NCBI GenBank assembly: GCA_934167935.1
Contig: CAKPMH010000002.1
Location: 11,595-75,594 of the forward strand
Direction of reading: 5' to 3'
Length of the DNA stretch: 64,000 nt
Source: an uncultured Bacilli bacterium
Lineage (GTDB): Bacteria; Bacillota_I; Bacilli_A; RF39; UBA660
Positions within the stretch are counted from its first letter, which is position 1. Every line of letters starts with the position of its first letter. A program made the translations under genes and the position numbers. This document shows, piece after piece, positions 1 to 9,514 of the stretch. The notes below the pieces were generated by a model, which searched no databases, was not told where the DNA came from, and was given only the letters and a program-made list of their open reading frames with translations.

Positions 1-68
1 CCGAGTGGAATCGAACCACCGACACAGGGATTTTCAGTCCCTTGCTCTACCGACTGAGCTACAGAGCC
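1..68 (-). tRNA. tRNA-Phe (GAA), 3' end cut by window edge
   Basis: The minus strand reads as a tRNA with anticodon GAA in a normal seven-base loop, a D-loop and a TTCGATTC-type T-arm. The acceptor 3' strand and CCA lie beyond base 1, so the gene is partial here. It is the last visible member of a five-gene minus-strand tRNA cluster. Confidence 0.93.
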
Positions 69-81
69 AAAATAAAAAAAA

Positions 82-157
82 TGGCGGTCCCGACGAGAAT
101 CGAACCCGCGATCTTCTGCGTGACAGGCAGACGTGATAACCGCTACACCACGGGACC
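82..157 (-). tRNA. tRNA-Asp (GTC)
   Basis: The minus strand folds as a complete cloverleaf with anticodon GTC. The acceptor stem GGTCCCG pairs with CGGGACC, followed by discriminator G and an encoded CCA (TGG at 82-84 on the plus strand). It is the fourth gene of the cluster in transcription order. Confidence 0.95.
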
Positions 158-160
158 ATA

Positions 161-237
161 TGGTTGCGGAAGATGGATTTGAACCAACGACCTCCGGGTT
201 ATGAGCCCGGCGAGCTACCAAGCTGCTCCATTCCGCG
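161..237 (-). tRNA. initiator tRNA-fMet (CAT)
   Basis: The anticodon is CAT. Two initiator hallmarks are visible: position 1 is C opposite A72 (unpaired), and the anticodon stem carries three consecutive G-C pairs (GGG/CCC). CCA is encoded. This separates it from elongator tRNA-Met and from the modified tRNA-Ile. Confidence 0.95.
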
Positions 238-250
238 ATATAAAAAATGA

Positions 251-341
251 TGGCGGAGAAATAGGGATTTGAACCCTAGCGTCGCTCGCGCGGCCTGCCG
301 GTTTTCAAGACCGGTCCCTTCAACCACTTGGGTATTTCTCC
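251..341 (-). tRNA. tRNA-Ser (TGA)
   Basis: A class II tRNA with anticodon TGA and a long, GC-rich variable arm, as expected for serine. The acceptor stem begins GGAGAAA and the CCA is encoded at 251-253. Confidence 0.95.
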
Positions 342-352
342 AAAAAAAGAAA

Positions 353-441
353 TGGTGCCTAAGGCCGGACTTGAACCGGCACGGGATTTGACTCCCGCAG
401 GATTTTAAGTCCTGTGCGTCTACCAATTTCGCCACTCAGGC
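353..441 (-). tRNA. tRNA-Leu (TAA)
   Basis: A class II tRNA with anticodon TAA and a long variable arm. The acceptor stem starts GCCTGAG and CCA is encoded. It is the first gene of the cluster, immediately downstream of a clear promoter. Confidence 0.95.
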
Positions 442-474
442 ATTCCATATCAACACTATGCGTTGACACGAATA

Positions 475-503
475 ATTATATAATATTTTATGCTAAGTTG
501 CAA
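475..503 (-). promoter_or_regulatory. sigma-A-type promoter of the tRNA cluster
   Basis: On the minus strand TTGCAA (498-503) and TATAAT (475-480) are separated by exactly 17 bases, about 30 bases upstream of tRNA-Leu. This fits a strong housekeeping promoter driving the Leu-Ser-fMet-Asp-Phe array. Confidence 0.75.
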
Positions 504-532
504 TACTTTTTTAAAAATTTTTTTATTTTTTT

Positions 533-558
533 AAAAAAAACTAAAAATTTAGTTTTTT
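533..558 (-). terminator. intrinsic terminator of the FAD dehydrogenase gene
   Basis: An 11-bp A/T stem (535-545 with 548-558) is followed on the minus strand by a run of U. It overlaps the stop codon of the gene ending at 549. Confidence 0.65.
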
Positions 559-1919
559 AATATACTTTGTGCTGCTATTACACCACTTATTGATGCTTGC
601 ATTAAGCCTCTTGTAATTCCGGCTCCATCACCAATTGCATAAATTCCTTCATACTTTGTTTTTAACTCATTATTTACTTCTATTTTTGCAGAATAAAATT
701 TTACTTCTACGCCATAAAGAATTGTATCTCTACCTGATATACCTGGACAAACATGTTCTAACTCATCAAATGTTTCTAATAATGCATTTACTATTCTTGA
801 AGGTAAAACATAAGATAGATCTCCTGGAACCGCATCTTTTAGTGTTGGTGTATATGATAATTTTTTTATTCTATCATAAGTTGATCTTTTTCCATTTTTT
901 AAATCTTTTAGTCTTTGAACCATTATTTTACCACCTGTTAACATATTAGAAAGTCTAGCAATATATTTACCATAAGTAATTGGTTCATTAAATGGTTCTG
1001 TAAATTTTGATGATACAAGAAGAGCAAAATTTGTATTACCACTTTTAATATCATGATAACTATGCCCATTTACTACTGCTAAATTATTATCATAATTTTC
1101 TTGGGATACAAATCCACCAGGATTCATGCAAAACGTTCTTACTACGTTTTCTGTTGTTTTAGATACATTATATATTTTAAATTCATATAGTCCGTTTGTT
1201 AAAAAATCTGTTATTGATCTTGGAAGTTCTACTCTGACACCAATATCAACTTGGTTATTAGTTGTTTTTATTTCATTTTCTTTGCATTGATTTATTAACC
1301 ATTCTGAGCCACTTCTACCGACGGCTAGTACAATATTATCACCATAATATTGTTCATTATGTAAAGTTACTATTTTGTTTAACATATCTATTTTTTCTAT
1401 TTCTTTATTTGTTACAATTTCAACGTTTTTATGGTTTATTATATAGTCATACATATCTTCCATTATTTTTGCACTTTTCTCTGTTCCTAAATGTCTTATA
1501 GGACATTTAACAAATTTTAATCCATATTTACTACATTCGTAATCAAATTTGTTTGCAAATTCCTCATTATATGATATTTCCTTGTCTCCTCCGTATTCTA
1601 AATAAATATCATCTACATATTTTATAAGTTTATTTAGTTTTTCACTTCCTACATAATCTTCAAGCCATCCACCTACATCTTTTGATAAACTAAGTTTTCC
1701 ATCAGAAAAGGCACCAGCTCCACCAAAACCACATGATATATTACATGGCTTGCATGATACACAATTTATTGTCTTTGATTTTGGGCATTTTCTAACCTTT
1801 ATATTGTTGCCTTTATCAAACATTATTATTTTCATATCTGGCTTATTCTTTAAAAGTTCAAGAGCTGTAAATATACCTGCTGGTCCACAGCCTATTATTA
1901 TAGTTTCATATTTTTTCAT
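549..1919 (-). CDS. FAD-dependent dehydrogenase, COG2509-type
   Basis: The 456-residue protein opens with a Rossmann FAD-binding motif (GCGPAG, residues 10-15) after a short beta strand, and a second flavin motif (YAIGDGAG) lies near residue 430. A cysteine-rich stretch around residues 46-64 (CPKS, CVSC, CNISCG) followed by FGGAGAFSDGKLS is typical of the uncharacterised FAD-dependent dehydrogenase family COG2509. These are soluble flavoproteins whose substrate is not established. It is transcribed alone toward the tRNA cluster and has its own terminator. The start follows a clear Shine-Dalgarno (AGGAGG). The family call is firm; the reaction is unknown. Confidence 0.85.
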   Translation of the reverse strand: MKKYETIIIGCGPAGIFTALELLKNKPDMKIIMFDKGNNIKVRKCPKSKTINCVSCKPCNISCGFGGAGAFSDGKLSLSKDVGGWLEDYVGSEKLNKLIKYVDDIYLEYGGDKEISYNEEFANKFDYECSKYGLKFVKCPIRHLGTEKSAKIMEDMYDYIINHKNVEIVTNKEIEKIDMLNKIVTLHNEQYYGDNIVLAVGRSGSEWLINQCKENEIKTTNNQVDIGVRVELPRSITDFLTNGLYEFKIYNVSKTTENVVRTFCMNPGGFVSQENYDNNLAVVNGHSYHDIKSGNTNFALLVSSKFTEPFNEPITYGKYIARLSNMLTGGKIMVQRLKDLKNGKRSTYDRIKKLSYTPTLKDAVPGDLSYVLPSRIVNALLETFDELEHVCPGISGRDTILYGVEVKFYSAKIEVNNELKTKYEGIYAIGDGAGITRGLMQASISGVIAAQSILKN

Positions 1920-1929
1920 ATATCCTCCT

Positions 1930-1956
1930 AAAAAAATTAAGCATATGCTTAATTTT
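1930..1956 (-). terminator. terminator of the thioredoxin-like gene
   Basis: A palindrome ATTAAGCAT/ATGCTTAAT is followed on the minus strand by seven U. It lies directly after the stop codon at 1955. Confidence 0.75.
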
Positions 1957-2485
1957 ATTTTTTAAATCCATTTTCTTCTAAGAATTTTGTAAATGAATCA
2001 TATTCAGCATATCCAACCCATCCATCTACAATTTTACCATCTTTTACTAAGATTACCATTGGAGTTGAACCAAAATTTGTTTCTAAGAATTTTTCATCAT
2101 TATCCTTAGCTAATAACTCACTTTGTTGGTCTTCAGTTACAGTTGTAATATCTAAATATTTAGTTTTATATCCATATTCTTTTTGTGCTTGTTGTAATGT
2201 TGGTAAGAATTTAACACAATATCCACAAGTTGATCTTCCTATATAAATAACTTGTGTTTCTTCTGAAGAAAATAATTCTATTGCTTTTGCAGTATCAACT
2301 GCATCAAACATACTAACATCATATTCAGTATTATCTTCACCTTCAGTAGTTTGAGTTGTATTATTATCTTTTGTTACCTCAACATTTGATGTAAATGCTA
2401 TTATAGTATTTATAACTAGTAATGCTATTATAACATATGCACATATTAATAATTTTTTCAATATTTCTTTTATTTCTGCATTCAT
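1955..2485 (-). CDS. membrane-anchored thioredoxin-fold protein
   Basis: The 176-residue protein has one N-terminal membrane segment (about residues 10-31), a threonine/asparagine-rich linker, and a thioredoxin-like domain from about residue 65. The active-site motif is CGYC (RSTCGYC), and STPMVIL supplies the cis-proline loop. With the domain outside the membrane it would act as an extracytoplasmic thiol-disulphide oxidoreductase, although the partner is not evident. It is monocistronic with its own terminator. The fold is well supported; whether it reduces or oxidises is not. Confidence 0.82.
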   Translation of the reverse strand: MNAEIKEILKKLLICAYVIIALLVINTIIAFTSNVEVTKDNNTTQTTEGEDNTEYDVSMFDAVDTAKAIELFSSEETQVIYIGRSTCGYCVKFLPTLQQAQKEYGYKTKYLDITTVTEDQQSELLAKDNDEKFLETNFGSTPMVILVKDGKIVDGWVGYAEYDSFTKFLEENGFKK

Positions 2486-2545
2486 ATATAATCCTCCTAT
2501 AGAAATTTTATCACATTACTTGTTTTTAATCAATAAAAAAATGAG

Positions 2546-3382
2546 TTATTCACATGTAAAACCCATTTCTTCATTTGTTTTTATTACGTTATCATAGCTT
2601 TCTATATATATTGTTATTGCATCTTTTCTATTTGGAACACTTATTGTCATCAATTTATCTTTTATTTTCACATTTTTATTTTTTTTAAGTTTACTATAAG
2701 TATATGTTGTTTTATTTTCGTGAGCATAATTTTGATCATCAAACACATCTTTTTGCATTATTCCACTAAAATTTTTTATATTTGTGTCTGTATATGTTGT
2801 TTTATATTCTTCATATGCTTTTTTATCATTGAAAATATATATTATACTATTATCTGTTTTTGCCACATTATTTTCTTTGTCAAAATAATAGACATTATTT
2901 GTTGTAATTGTATAATTATTTGATGTATTTTCAGATGTATTAGTACATGTTAAAACAGTTTTATAAGTTTCTTTAAAAAATTTTATATAAATTAAAAATA
3001 ATATTACAAGAATTTCTATAATTATTCCTATTATAAGCAATATATTTTTTTTGCTTTTTTTCTTTTTATTTTTTTTATCTCTTTCTGTATCTTGCTCTTC
3101 TAATTCTTTTATTAGCTTATCAGCTTTCTCTTTCATTTTTATATTATTATATTTTATATTATTATCTAAGTTTTTTTCATTATCACTTATATTTTTAGCA
3201 TCATTAACTATATTTTTATTATCTATATTCTTAACTTCACTATCTATATTTTTATTAGATAATTCAGATTTTAAATCTGTGTTATTTACATCTTCTATTT
3301 CTATCTTTTCTGTTTCATATGTAGGTTTTACAAATCCTTTTGTAAAAATATCCATCTGATTTTTTTCTTTTTTTTCTTCCAT
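2546..3382 (-). CDS. single-pass membrane protein with charged cytoplasmic tail, unknown function
   Basis: I do not recognise the family. The 278-residue product has about 110 hydrophilic N-terminal residues very rich in Lys, Asp, Asn and Ile with repeated NKNI/DNKN-like patterns. One membrane segment follows (about 114-137, ILLIIGIIIEILVILF), then an extracytoplasmic domain of about 140 residues. That domain begins with an LTCTNT cysteine and ends GFTCE, suggesting a disulphide that tethers its ends, with a beta-rich alternating pattern between. It resembles small lipoprotein-like YehR/DUF1307 domains in pattern only, which is weak inference. It lies upstream of the cell-wall glucosaminidase gene in the map but is read away from it as a separate unit. 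Confidence 0.7.
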   Translation of the reverse strand: MEEKKEKNQMDIFTKGFVKPTYETEKIEIEDVNNTDLKSELSNKNIDSEVKNIDNKNIVNDAKNISDNEKNLDNNIKYNNIKMKEKADKLIKELEEQDTERDKKNKKKKSKKNILLIIGIIIEILVILFLIYIKFFKETYKTVLTCTNTSENTSNNYTITTNNVYYFDKENNVAKTDNSIIYIFNDKKAYEEYKTTYTDTNIKNFSGIMQKDVFDDQNYAHENKTTYTYSKLKKNKNVKIKDKLMTISVPNRKDAITIYIESYDNVIKTNEEMGFTCE

Positions 3383-3436
3383 ATTTTTCTCCTTTTTATT
3401 TATATTAATAATATCACTTTAATATTAAATTGTAAA

Positions 3437-3460
3437 TTAAAAAGGCCTATTTGGCCTTTA
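3437..3460 (-). terminator. terminator after the glucosaminidase gene
   Basis: AAAGGCC (3441-3447) pairs with GGCCTTT (3453-3459) across a five-base loop, and the minus-strand transcript continues into U residues. It overlaps the stop codon region at 3447. Confidence 0.8.
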
Positions 3461-4076
3461 TTTTTTGTATATACCAATTAACTTTACTTGACCATGTTGT
3501 ACTTGCAGCATATTTTGGATTCATAAGTTCTGGTGTTGTTAGTCCTTTTGAATAATAGTTTTTATATAAAATATTTAAATATCCTTTTATTCCTTCGTCT
3601 AACGTATTAAATGACATATACTTTCCATTAGAACCCTTTAATCCACCTAAATTATTATGTGTTTTTACAAGTGTACTACAACTATATGAACATCCTGTTT
3701 CATGAAGTACAATTGCTAACGCTAAATATGGATCTAGTCCTAATTCTATTGAATAGGTTGCAAATAATTTTCCTTTCCCTTTTAAATTAGAATTTAATGA
3801 TTTCTCTAATTTTTGTGATAATTCGTCTATTGTCATATTATCATATACAATGCTTGCTGCTCTTTTTTCTTGTTCTATTTGTATATTTGCTTTTTCAGCA
3901 GTTTGATTTATTATTTTTACATTTTCACTATAAAATGTAGGTATTTTTAGTGTACTTGCTTTTACTTTTTGTTTTGGATTTAATAGTTTTGCACCTACTA
4001 AAAATACTATCATAAAATCTATCATAACTACTAAAAACAGGGTAACCTTTTTCTGGTCTACTTTCACTTCTTTCAC
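3447..4076 (-). CDS. membrane-anchored endo-beta-N-acetylglucosaminidase (GH73-like)
   Basis: The 209-residue protein has one N-terminal signal-anchor (residues 11-30). From residue 80 there is a glucosaminidase domain, with the catalytic glutamate in VLHETG and the NNLGGLKG and FNTLDEGIKGYLNIL elements of LytG/FlgJ-like muramidases. The C-terminal TTPELMNPKYAASTTWSSKVN block is also typical. It should cleave glycan strands of peptidoglycan outside the membrane. An unusual cysteine pair (CSYSC) sits next to the active site and may form a disulphide. The upstream neighbour is the RNB protein, 39 bases away. Confidence 0.85.
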   Translation of the reverse strand: MKEVKVDQKKVTLFLVVMIDFMIVFLVGAKLLNPKQKVKASTLKIPTFYSENVKIINQTAEKANIQIEQEKRAASIVYDNMTIDELSQKLEKSLNSNLKGKGKLFATYSIELGLDPYLALAIVLHETGCSYSCSTLVKTHNNLGGLKGSNGKYMSFNTLDEGIKGYLNILYKNYYSKGLTTPELMNPKYAASTTWSSKVNWYIQKIKAK

Positions 4077-4115
4077 CTCTCACTTTTTTTGCAAAAGTAA
4101 AATTATTCTATCATG

Positions 4116-5960
4116 TTAATTTTGTCTTGTCAAATTTTTAATTTTATTTTGCTCGTAGGTTACTTCAAATTTTTCAATTGATGTCCTTTTTTTATTAATT
4201 TTATCTGCATGTTTTAATATCAATTTTTCTACATTTTGAACTGTTTTTATATCATAATTATTAAAATATAATTCATCTAAACATATAATTGCTATTACAT
4301 CTGCAAATCTTCTAAGAGGACTGGTTATATGTGAATAGCATTCTATTCCAAGGCCATAATGTCCTAAGCATTTTATACCATATTCGGCTTTTGGATATAT
4401 ATTTTTTACCATTTCTATGTACTTAATATATTCATCTTCTATATTTAAAAAATGTTTTTTAATTCTATCTAACTCTTTTTGCATATTTTCATCTATTATA
4501 TGATTTCTAAATATAAATGGTAACTTTTTATCTTTAAAATATTTTGCGACCATATAATTATTAAAAACCATTGTATTTTCAACAACTTTTTCACTATTTG
4601 ATGCTCCTATTATATTTGTATTAGTTATATTATTTTCTGTTCTATTTATTTTATTATATAATTCATCTTCTTGATAATATTTATTAAGTAATGGTGATAT
4701 ATCACTTAAATTTTTTATCGTATCTTCTAATTTTTTATCACCACTACCATATAATAATATTTTATTAAATTCATTATATGTCATATTTTTATTTACTTTT
4801 ATTATTGTTTTAATAAATTCACTTTTTATTACTTTTCCTGTTTTATCTATCTCATAATAGTATGATATGGCATTTCTATAATTTCCTTCTTTTAAATTTA
4901 ATAAATCAAGTGAAAGCTCATTTGGAAACATTGAATATGTTTTATCTGATAAATAAATTGATGTAGTTCTTTTAGCAGCTTCTTCAAATATTATACTTTT
5001 TTTATCAATTAATGCAGTTGGATCTGCAATATGAACTCCTAATTTGTAATTTCCGTTTTTTAATTTTTCTATACTAAGTGCATCATCTATTTCTTTTGCA
5101 TCTAAGCCATCAAATGTTAGTATATAATCATCTATTATTTTTCTTTCTTTTTTTAAATTATAATTATCTATTATTTTTCTAGTTTCACTATTAATTGCTT
5201 CATTAAAATATGTTTTTATATGATATTTATATTCTAAATAAGGATTTGTGATATTCTGTTCTTTATTTTCTATTTCTTCTATTAATATATTTAAATAAAA
5301 CGTTTTTCTTTCTTTCTCTGTTCTAATTAATTTAAATTTTTCTTTTATTTGTAGTAATAAATGTTTTTTATCTATTATATCAAACATTAATTTTGGCGAT
5401 TCTAAAAAACACTTTATTATTTCATCATAATATATGATATTATCTATTTCCTTATTTTTGGAATATTTTAAAACTTCATCTATATATTTTTCCATTATGC
5501 TTACTATTAGTGCTTTATTATTTTTATCAAATGTATTTACAATATATGGGAATCTTTTAATAGCGTCCTTAACAAAAGCAACATTTTTTACTTCAAATAT
5601 CATATATTCTATTAATTTATATTTTGTCTCATCATATTTATCTATATAATTATATAATATTGACATTTGAATTTCTTCTATATCATTGATAATGTTTTTT
5701 AATATTTTATAGTTATGATTTGTTTTATCTATATTTCCAGGTTTTTCAACTAGATGTATTTTTATTTGTTGATGAATTTTATTTAATTTATCACTTATTT
5801 CTTTTTTATTATTTTTTATATATTTTGGTAATATTTTTACGATATTTTCTATTTCATCTATATTATCTTGATAATTAAAATTATCTATTGCTTGTTCTAT
5901 TATTTCTATTAATTCATTTATATTTTCATTTTTTAAAGATTCATTTCTAATTTTATCCAT
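4116..5960 (-). CDS. RNase II/R-family (RNB domain) protein with atypical architecture
   Basis: The 614-residue protein carries an RNB catalytic domain from about residue 270. The metal site reads FDGLDAKEIDDALS; in RNase R the corresponding block is D-x-x-D-A-x-D-x-D-D, so the third acidic residue is Glu instead of Asp while the final DD pair is kept. HIADPTALI and SHITSPLRRFADV, the RNA-gripping and C-terminal RNB motifs, are present. About 260 N-terminal residues show no cold-shock-domain pattern, and the chain ends about 40 residues after the RNB core, so the usual S1 domain is missing. The family predicts 3'-5' processive RNA degradation, but substrate entry must differ from RNase R. A small gene lies nine bases upstream, probably in the same operon. 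Confidence 0.8.
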   Translation of the reverse strand: MDKIRNESLKNENINELIEIIEQAIDNFNYQDNIDEIENIVKILPKYIKNNKKEISDKLNKIHQQIKIHLVEKPGNIDKTNHNYKILKNIINDIEEIQMSILYNYIDKYDETKYKLIEYMIFEVKNVAFVKDAIKRFPYIVNTFDKNNKALIVSIMEKYIDEVLKYSKNKEIDNIIYYDEIIKCFLESPKLMFDIIDKKHLLLQIKEKFKLIRTEKERKTFYLNILIEEIENKEQNITNPYLEYKYHIKTYFNEAINSETRKIIDNYNLKKERKIIDDYILTFDGLDAKEIDDALSIEKLKNGNYKLGVHIADPTALIDKKSIIFEEAAKRTTSIYLSDKTYSMFPNELSLDLLNLKEGNYRNAISYYYEIDKTGKVIKSEFIKTIIKVNKNMTYNEFNKILLYGSGDKKLEDTIKNLSDISPLLNKYYQEDELYNKINRTENNITNTNIIGASNSEKVVENTMVFNNYMVAKYFKDKKLPFIFRNHIIDENMQKELDRIKKHFLNIEDEYIKYIEMVKNIYPKAEYGIKCLGHYGLGIECYSHITSPLRRFADVIAIICLDELYFNNYDIKTVQNVEKLILKHADKINKKRTSIEKFEVTYEQNKIKNLTRQN

Positions 5961-5969
5961 ATCTTTCTC

Positions 5970-6233
5970 CTATTTGTTTGTATAATTATAATAATTAAAT
6001 TCTGCTAGTTCACTTGACAAGTAATCTAAATCTTCATAATACTCTATATTTAGTATTTCTTCTATTTCATATATTAAACTTTTTATGTCATTATATTTTA
6101 AATAATCTATATTATATTTTTTTAATATATTTATTTGATCATCACTTAACATAAAGCCATTTTCTCTTCTTGGATGCATTTTTATATCTATATTTATATC
6201 TTCTATATTTATTTCTTTACCATTTATTTGCAT
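5970..6233 (-). CDS. small hypothetical protein upstream of the RNB gene
   Basis: An 87-residue acidic protein starts after an AGGTGATA Shine-Dalgarno and ends nine bases before the RNB gene, so the two are probably co-transcribed and translationally linked. No family is recognised. It contains a central HPRRENGFMLSDDQINILKKYNIDY segment that looks like a short helix-turn-helix-sized helical region, and a Tyr/Asn-rich tail. A role as a partner of the RNase is inference from position only. Confidence 0.65.
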   Translation of the reverse strand: MQINGKEINIEDINIDIKMHPRRENGFMLSDDQINILKKYNIDYLKYNDIKSLIYEIEEILNIEYYEDLDYLSSELAEFNYYNYTNK

Positions 6234-6279
6234 ATTATCACCTAATTAAATTATAACAAAAAAGATGTCTTTTTAAAAT

Positions 6280-6305
6280 TAAAATGGGAATTAATCTTCC
6301 CATTT
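6280..6305 (-). terminator. terminator of the phosphoketolase gene
   Basis: AAATGGGAA (6282-6290) pairs with TTCCCATTT (6297-6305) around a six-base loop that includes the stop codon. Upstream A/T-rich sequence supplies a weak U tract on the minus strand. Confidence 0.65.
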
Positions 6306-8630
6306 AAAGTTTCTAATCTCTTCCATATCTATTCCATATGTTTTTATATATTCGCTATGTTCTAAAAGTTTTGTCTTACACCACTCTACAAGAGATGCTC
6401 CTCTATTCCCTAATTTTGGTAAATATTTTATTGCATCTATTACTAAGTGATATCTATCAAGTTCATTTTGTACTCTCATATCAAATGGTGTTGTTATAGT
6501 TCCTTCTTCTTTATATCCATGTACATGCATATCTTTATTTTCTCTATTATATGTTAATTGGTGAATTAATGATGGATATCCATGAAATGCGAATATAATT
6601 GGTTTATCTTTTGTAAATAACATATTATAATCATGATCTGTAAGTCCATGTGGATGTTTTAAATTAGATTCTAATCGCATTAAGTCTATAACATTTACAA
6701 CTCTTATTTTTAATTCTTTAAAATTTTGTCTTAATATTTTAGTAGCTGCAAGTGTTTCTAATGTTGGAGTATCTCCTGCACATGCCATTACTATGTCTGG
6801 TTCTGAATTTTCATCATTACTTGCGAATTTCCAAATTCCAACCCCCTCATAACAGTGTCTAAATGCTTCTTCCATTGTTAACCATTGTGGTCTTTCATGT
6901 TTACTTGCTACTATAGCATTTATATAATTTTTTGTTTTAATACAATGATCAAAACATGCAATTAAGCAGTTAGCATCTGGTGGCAAATATATTCTTACTA
7001 TATCTGATTTTTTAGTTACAATATGATTTAGAAAGCCTGGATCTTGGTGGGTATATCCATTATGATCTTGTTGCCAACAATGTGATGTTAAAATTAAATT
7101 TAGTGAAGCAATTGGTGCTCTCCATGGTAAATTTTTAGTAACTTTTAACCATTTTGCATGTTGACTTATCATTGAATCTACAATTCTTATAAATGCTTCA
7201 TATGAGTGAAAAAATCCATATCTTCCTGTAAGCAAATATCCTTCTAATGCACCCTCACAAAAGTGTTCAGATAGGTATGAATCTATTACTCTTCCATCTG
7301 GAGCTAAATAGTCATCTGTTACAACTATTTTGTCATTCCATTTCCTATTTGTTACTTCAAATACATGATTTAATCTATTTGACGCTGCCTCATCTGGTCC
7401 GAAAAATCTAAAGTTTTTAGATTTTTTATTTAATACTATTAAATCTCTTATGTATTCACCAAGTACTCTTGTATCTTCTTTTTCTATAATACCTGGTCTT
7501 TCTACTTTTACACCATATTTTCTAAAATCTGGTGTTCTTATTTCTTCTAATAACAAACCTCCATTAGCATGTGGATTTGAACCCATTCTGCTTCTTCCTT
7601 TTGGTGCTAATTCTTTTAAATCCTTTCTAAGTGAACCTTTTTCATCAAATAATTCCTCTGGTTTATAACTTCTTAACCATTTTTCTAGTAATTTTATTTT
7701 TTCTTCAGTATCTGGTACGATTGGCACTTGATGTGCTCTAAATGAATTTTCTATCATTAGTTTATCTACATATTTTGGTCCTGTCCATCCTTTTGGTGTT
7801 CTAAGTACTATCATTGGCCAAAATCTTCTTTTTTCATTTCCATTTATTCTCGAATCTTTCCAAATATGTTTTATTTCAGCTATTACTTTATCCATTACTT
7901 CTATCATTTTTTGATGCATTATGAAAGGGTCATTTCCTTCTACATAATATGGATTCCATCCACATCCTCTAAGATACGAATCTAACTCTTTTTTTGATAT
8001 ACGTGATAATACAGTTGGATTAGCTATTTTATAACCATTTAAATGTAGTATAGGAAGTACTGCTCCATCTGTTTTAGGATTTATAAACTTATTTAAATGC
8101 CAGCTTGTTGCAAGTGGTCCTGTTTCAGCTTCTCCATCTCCTACAACACATGCTGCAATTAACTCTTTGTTATCTAATACTGCTCCAAATGCATGTGAAA
8201 GACTATATCCCAATTCTCCACCTTCATTTATTGAACCTGGTGTTTCTGGTGCAACATGGCTTGATATTCCACCTGGAAAGGAAAACTGTTTAAATAATTT
8301 TTTTAATCCTTCTTCATCTTCTGTTATATCATTATATACTTCACTATATGTTCCTTCTAAGTATACATTTGATACAATCGCATTCCCCCCATGTCCTGGG
8401 CCAGATATATATATCATGTTTAATTTGTCCTTTTTTATTACTCTATTTAAATGTAGATAAATAAAGTTTTGTCCTGGCACTGTTCCCCAATGTCCTACTA
8501 TTTTGTTTTTTATATCACTTTTCTTTAATGGCCTTTTTAAAAGTGGATTATCTAGCAAATATAATTGACATGCTGATAAATAATTTGCTGCTCTAAAATA
8601 CTCATCCATCTTTTTTATTTCATCTGTCAT
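6291..8630 (-). CDS. xfp: xylulose-5-phosphate/fructose-6-phosphate phosphoketolase
   Basis: The 779-residue protein is full length for the family. It shows the phosphoketolase signatures [25 protein letters not shown] and [27 protein letters not shown] in the N-terminal TPP-binding half. The [15 protein letters not shown] stretch is the diphosphate-binding GDGE motif, and [15 protein letters not shown] lies in the middle domain. The TPP-dependent enzyme splits xylulose 5-phosphate or fructose 6-phosphate with phosphate to acetyl phosphate, the core of heterofermentative or bifid-type metabolism. I place the start at 8630 (MTDEIKKM) because a strong AGGAGGGG site sits five bases upstream; the longer reading frame to 8681 has no such site. 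It is monocistronic. Confidence 0.96.
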   Translation of the reverse strand: MTDEIKKMDEYFRAANYLSACQLYLLDNPLLKRPLKKSDIKNKIVGHWGTVPGQNFIYLHLNRVIKKDKLNMIYISGPGHGGNAIVSNVYLEGTYSEVYNDITEDEEGLKKLFKQFSFPGGISSHVAPETPGSINEGGELGYSLSHAFGAVLDNKELIAACVVGDGEAETGPLATSWHLNKFINPKTDGAVLPILHLNGYKIANPTVLSRISKKELDSYLRGCGWNPYYVEGNDPFIMHQKMIEVMDKVIAEIKHIWKDSRINGNEKRRFWPMIVLRTPKGWTGPKYVDKLMIENSFRAHQVPIVPDTEEKIKLLEKWLRSYKPEELFDEKGSLRKDLKELAPKGRSRMGSNPHANGGLLLEEIRTPDFRKYGVKVERPGIIEKEDTRVLGEYIRDLIVLNKKSKNFRFFGPDEAASNRLNHVFEVTNRKWNDKIVVTDDYLAPDGRVIDSYLSEHFCEGALEGYLLTGRYGFFHSYEAFIRIVDSMISQHAKWLKVTKNLPWRAPIASLNLILTSHCWQQDHNGYTHQDPGFLNHIVTKKSDIVRIYLPPDANCLIACFDHCIKTKNYINAIVASKHERPQWLTMEEAFRHCYEGVGIWKFASNDENSEPDIVMACAGDTPTLETLAATKILRQNFKELKIRVVNVIDLMRLESNLKHPHGLTDHDYNMLFTKDKPIIFAFHGYPSLIHQLTYNRENKDMHVHGYKEEGTITTPFDMRVQNELDRYHLVIDAIKYLPKLGNRGASLVEWCKTKLLEHSEYIKTYGIDMEEIRNFKWED

Positions 8631-8724
8631 TTTACCCCTCCTATTATAATTCATTATATAATAAATATTTTTTATTTTCAATTATTTAATAATAAAAAGA
8701 AAAGATTACGTGAAAAATAAAATA

Positions 8725-9084
8725 TTAATTTTTTATATTCTCTAATTTTTCTACTAAATATTTAAAATTCATTGAGTTTGATGCTTTAAGTAAAATTGTA
8801 TTCTTGTTTTATTATTTTTTCTTAAGCCTAGCTTTCTTATATGTGATGTTCTAATATTAGTAATAACTACTATATCTGGTTTTACTATTTATGCATACAA
8901 TTGCTCCTTTTTTAAACGCTTCTTGATAGAATGTATTTCCATCATAGTTTTCTCCTTTTATCCCTATAAACAAATCATTTTCTTTTATTGTTCTAGTATC
9001 TATTAGAAAATTGTTTATTTTTTTATTTAAATTTTTCCATATTAGTTTTCCATCACATATTTTTAATATATCTTTTAAATTCAC
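8725..9084 (-). pseudogene. murF: decayed murF (UDP-MurNAc-tripeptide D-Ala-D-Ala ligase)
   Basis: Three segments of MurF survive in order on the minus strand. An N-terminal domain of about 75 residues (9084-8857, with NFLIDTRTIKENDLFIGIKGENYDG) is joined to a central piece reading PDIVVITNI..SHIRKLG (about 8880-8800). A C-terminal piece reading ILLKASNSMNFKYLVEKL then ends at a stop at 8725. The ATP-binding loop and most of the central and C-terminal domains are missing, and the pieces are not in one frame. An intact murF must exist elsewhere, since the enzyme is essential for peptidoglycan. This looks like a degenerating duplicate. Confidence 0.8.
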
Positions 9085-9126
9085 TTTATAACCAGTAAAT
9101 CATATAAAAAAAGAGAAAAAATTCTC

Positions 9127-9501
9127 TTATTTGATTTCAATATTCTTTTTTGTTTCTTCTTCTAATTTTTTAGGTACTTTAATTTTTAAGATTCCATTTG
9201 TAAATGATGCTTCACATGCTTCTTCATCTACTTCTCCTAAATAAAATGATCTTTGATATTTTCCATAATATCTTTCTCTTCTTAAATAGTTTTTATCGTT
9301 TTCTTCTTCTTCGCTATTTTTTTCTGCTGTAATTGTTAAATTTCCTTTATTAAATTCAACATTTATATCTTCTTTACTAAATCCTGGTATATCTGCTTCT
9401 AGATAGTATGTATTATCTTTTTCATATATATCACATTTCATTTTATCACTTTCTTTAAATTCATCTAAAAAATTATCAAAAAATATTCTACTTGGTAACA
9501 T
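9127..9501 (-). CDS. small heat shock protein, Hsp20/alpha-crystallin family
   Basis: The 124-residue protein consists of an alpha-crystallin domain: YYLEADIPGFSKEDINVEF, a GNLTITAEK strand, RRERYYGKYQRSFYLGEVD, and the closing GILKIKVPK motif with a C-terminal I-x-I-like tail (NIEIK). It is an ATP-independent holdase. The start at 9501 is chosen because it sits seven bases after GGAGG, while the alternative ATG two codons upstream almost touches that site. It lies only 13 bases downstream of htpG, so both are probably under the same CIRCE-controlled promoter. Confidence 0.93.
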   Translation of the reverse strand: MLPSRIFFDNFLDEFKESDKMKCDIYEKDNTYYLEADIPGFSKEDINVEFNKGNLTITAEKNSEEEENDKNYLRRERYYGKYQRSFYLGEVDEEACEASFTNGILKIKVPKKLEEETKKNIEIK

Positions 9502-9514
9502 AAACATTCCTCCT

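Noticed and set aside
635..1501. Plus-strand open frames opposite the FAD dehydrogenase
   Set aside because: They are rich in Leu, Phe and His, lack ribosome sites and are antisense shadows of a well-defined flavoprotein gene.
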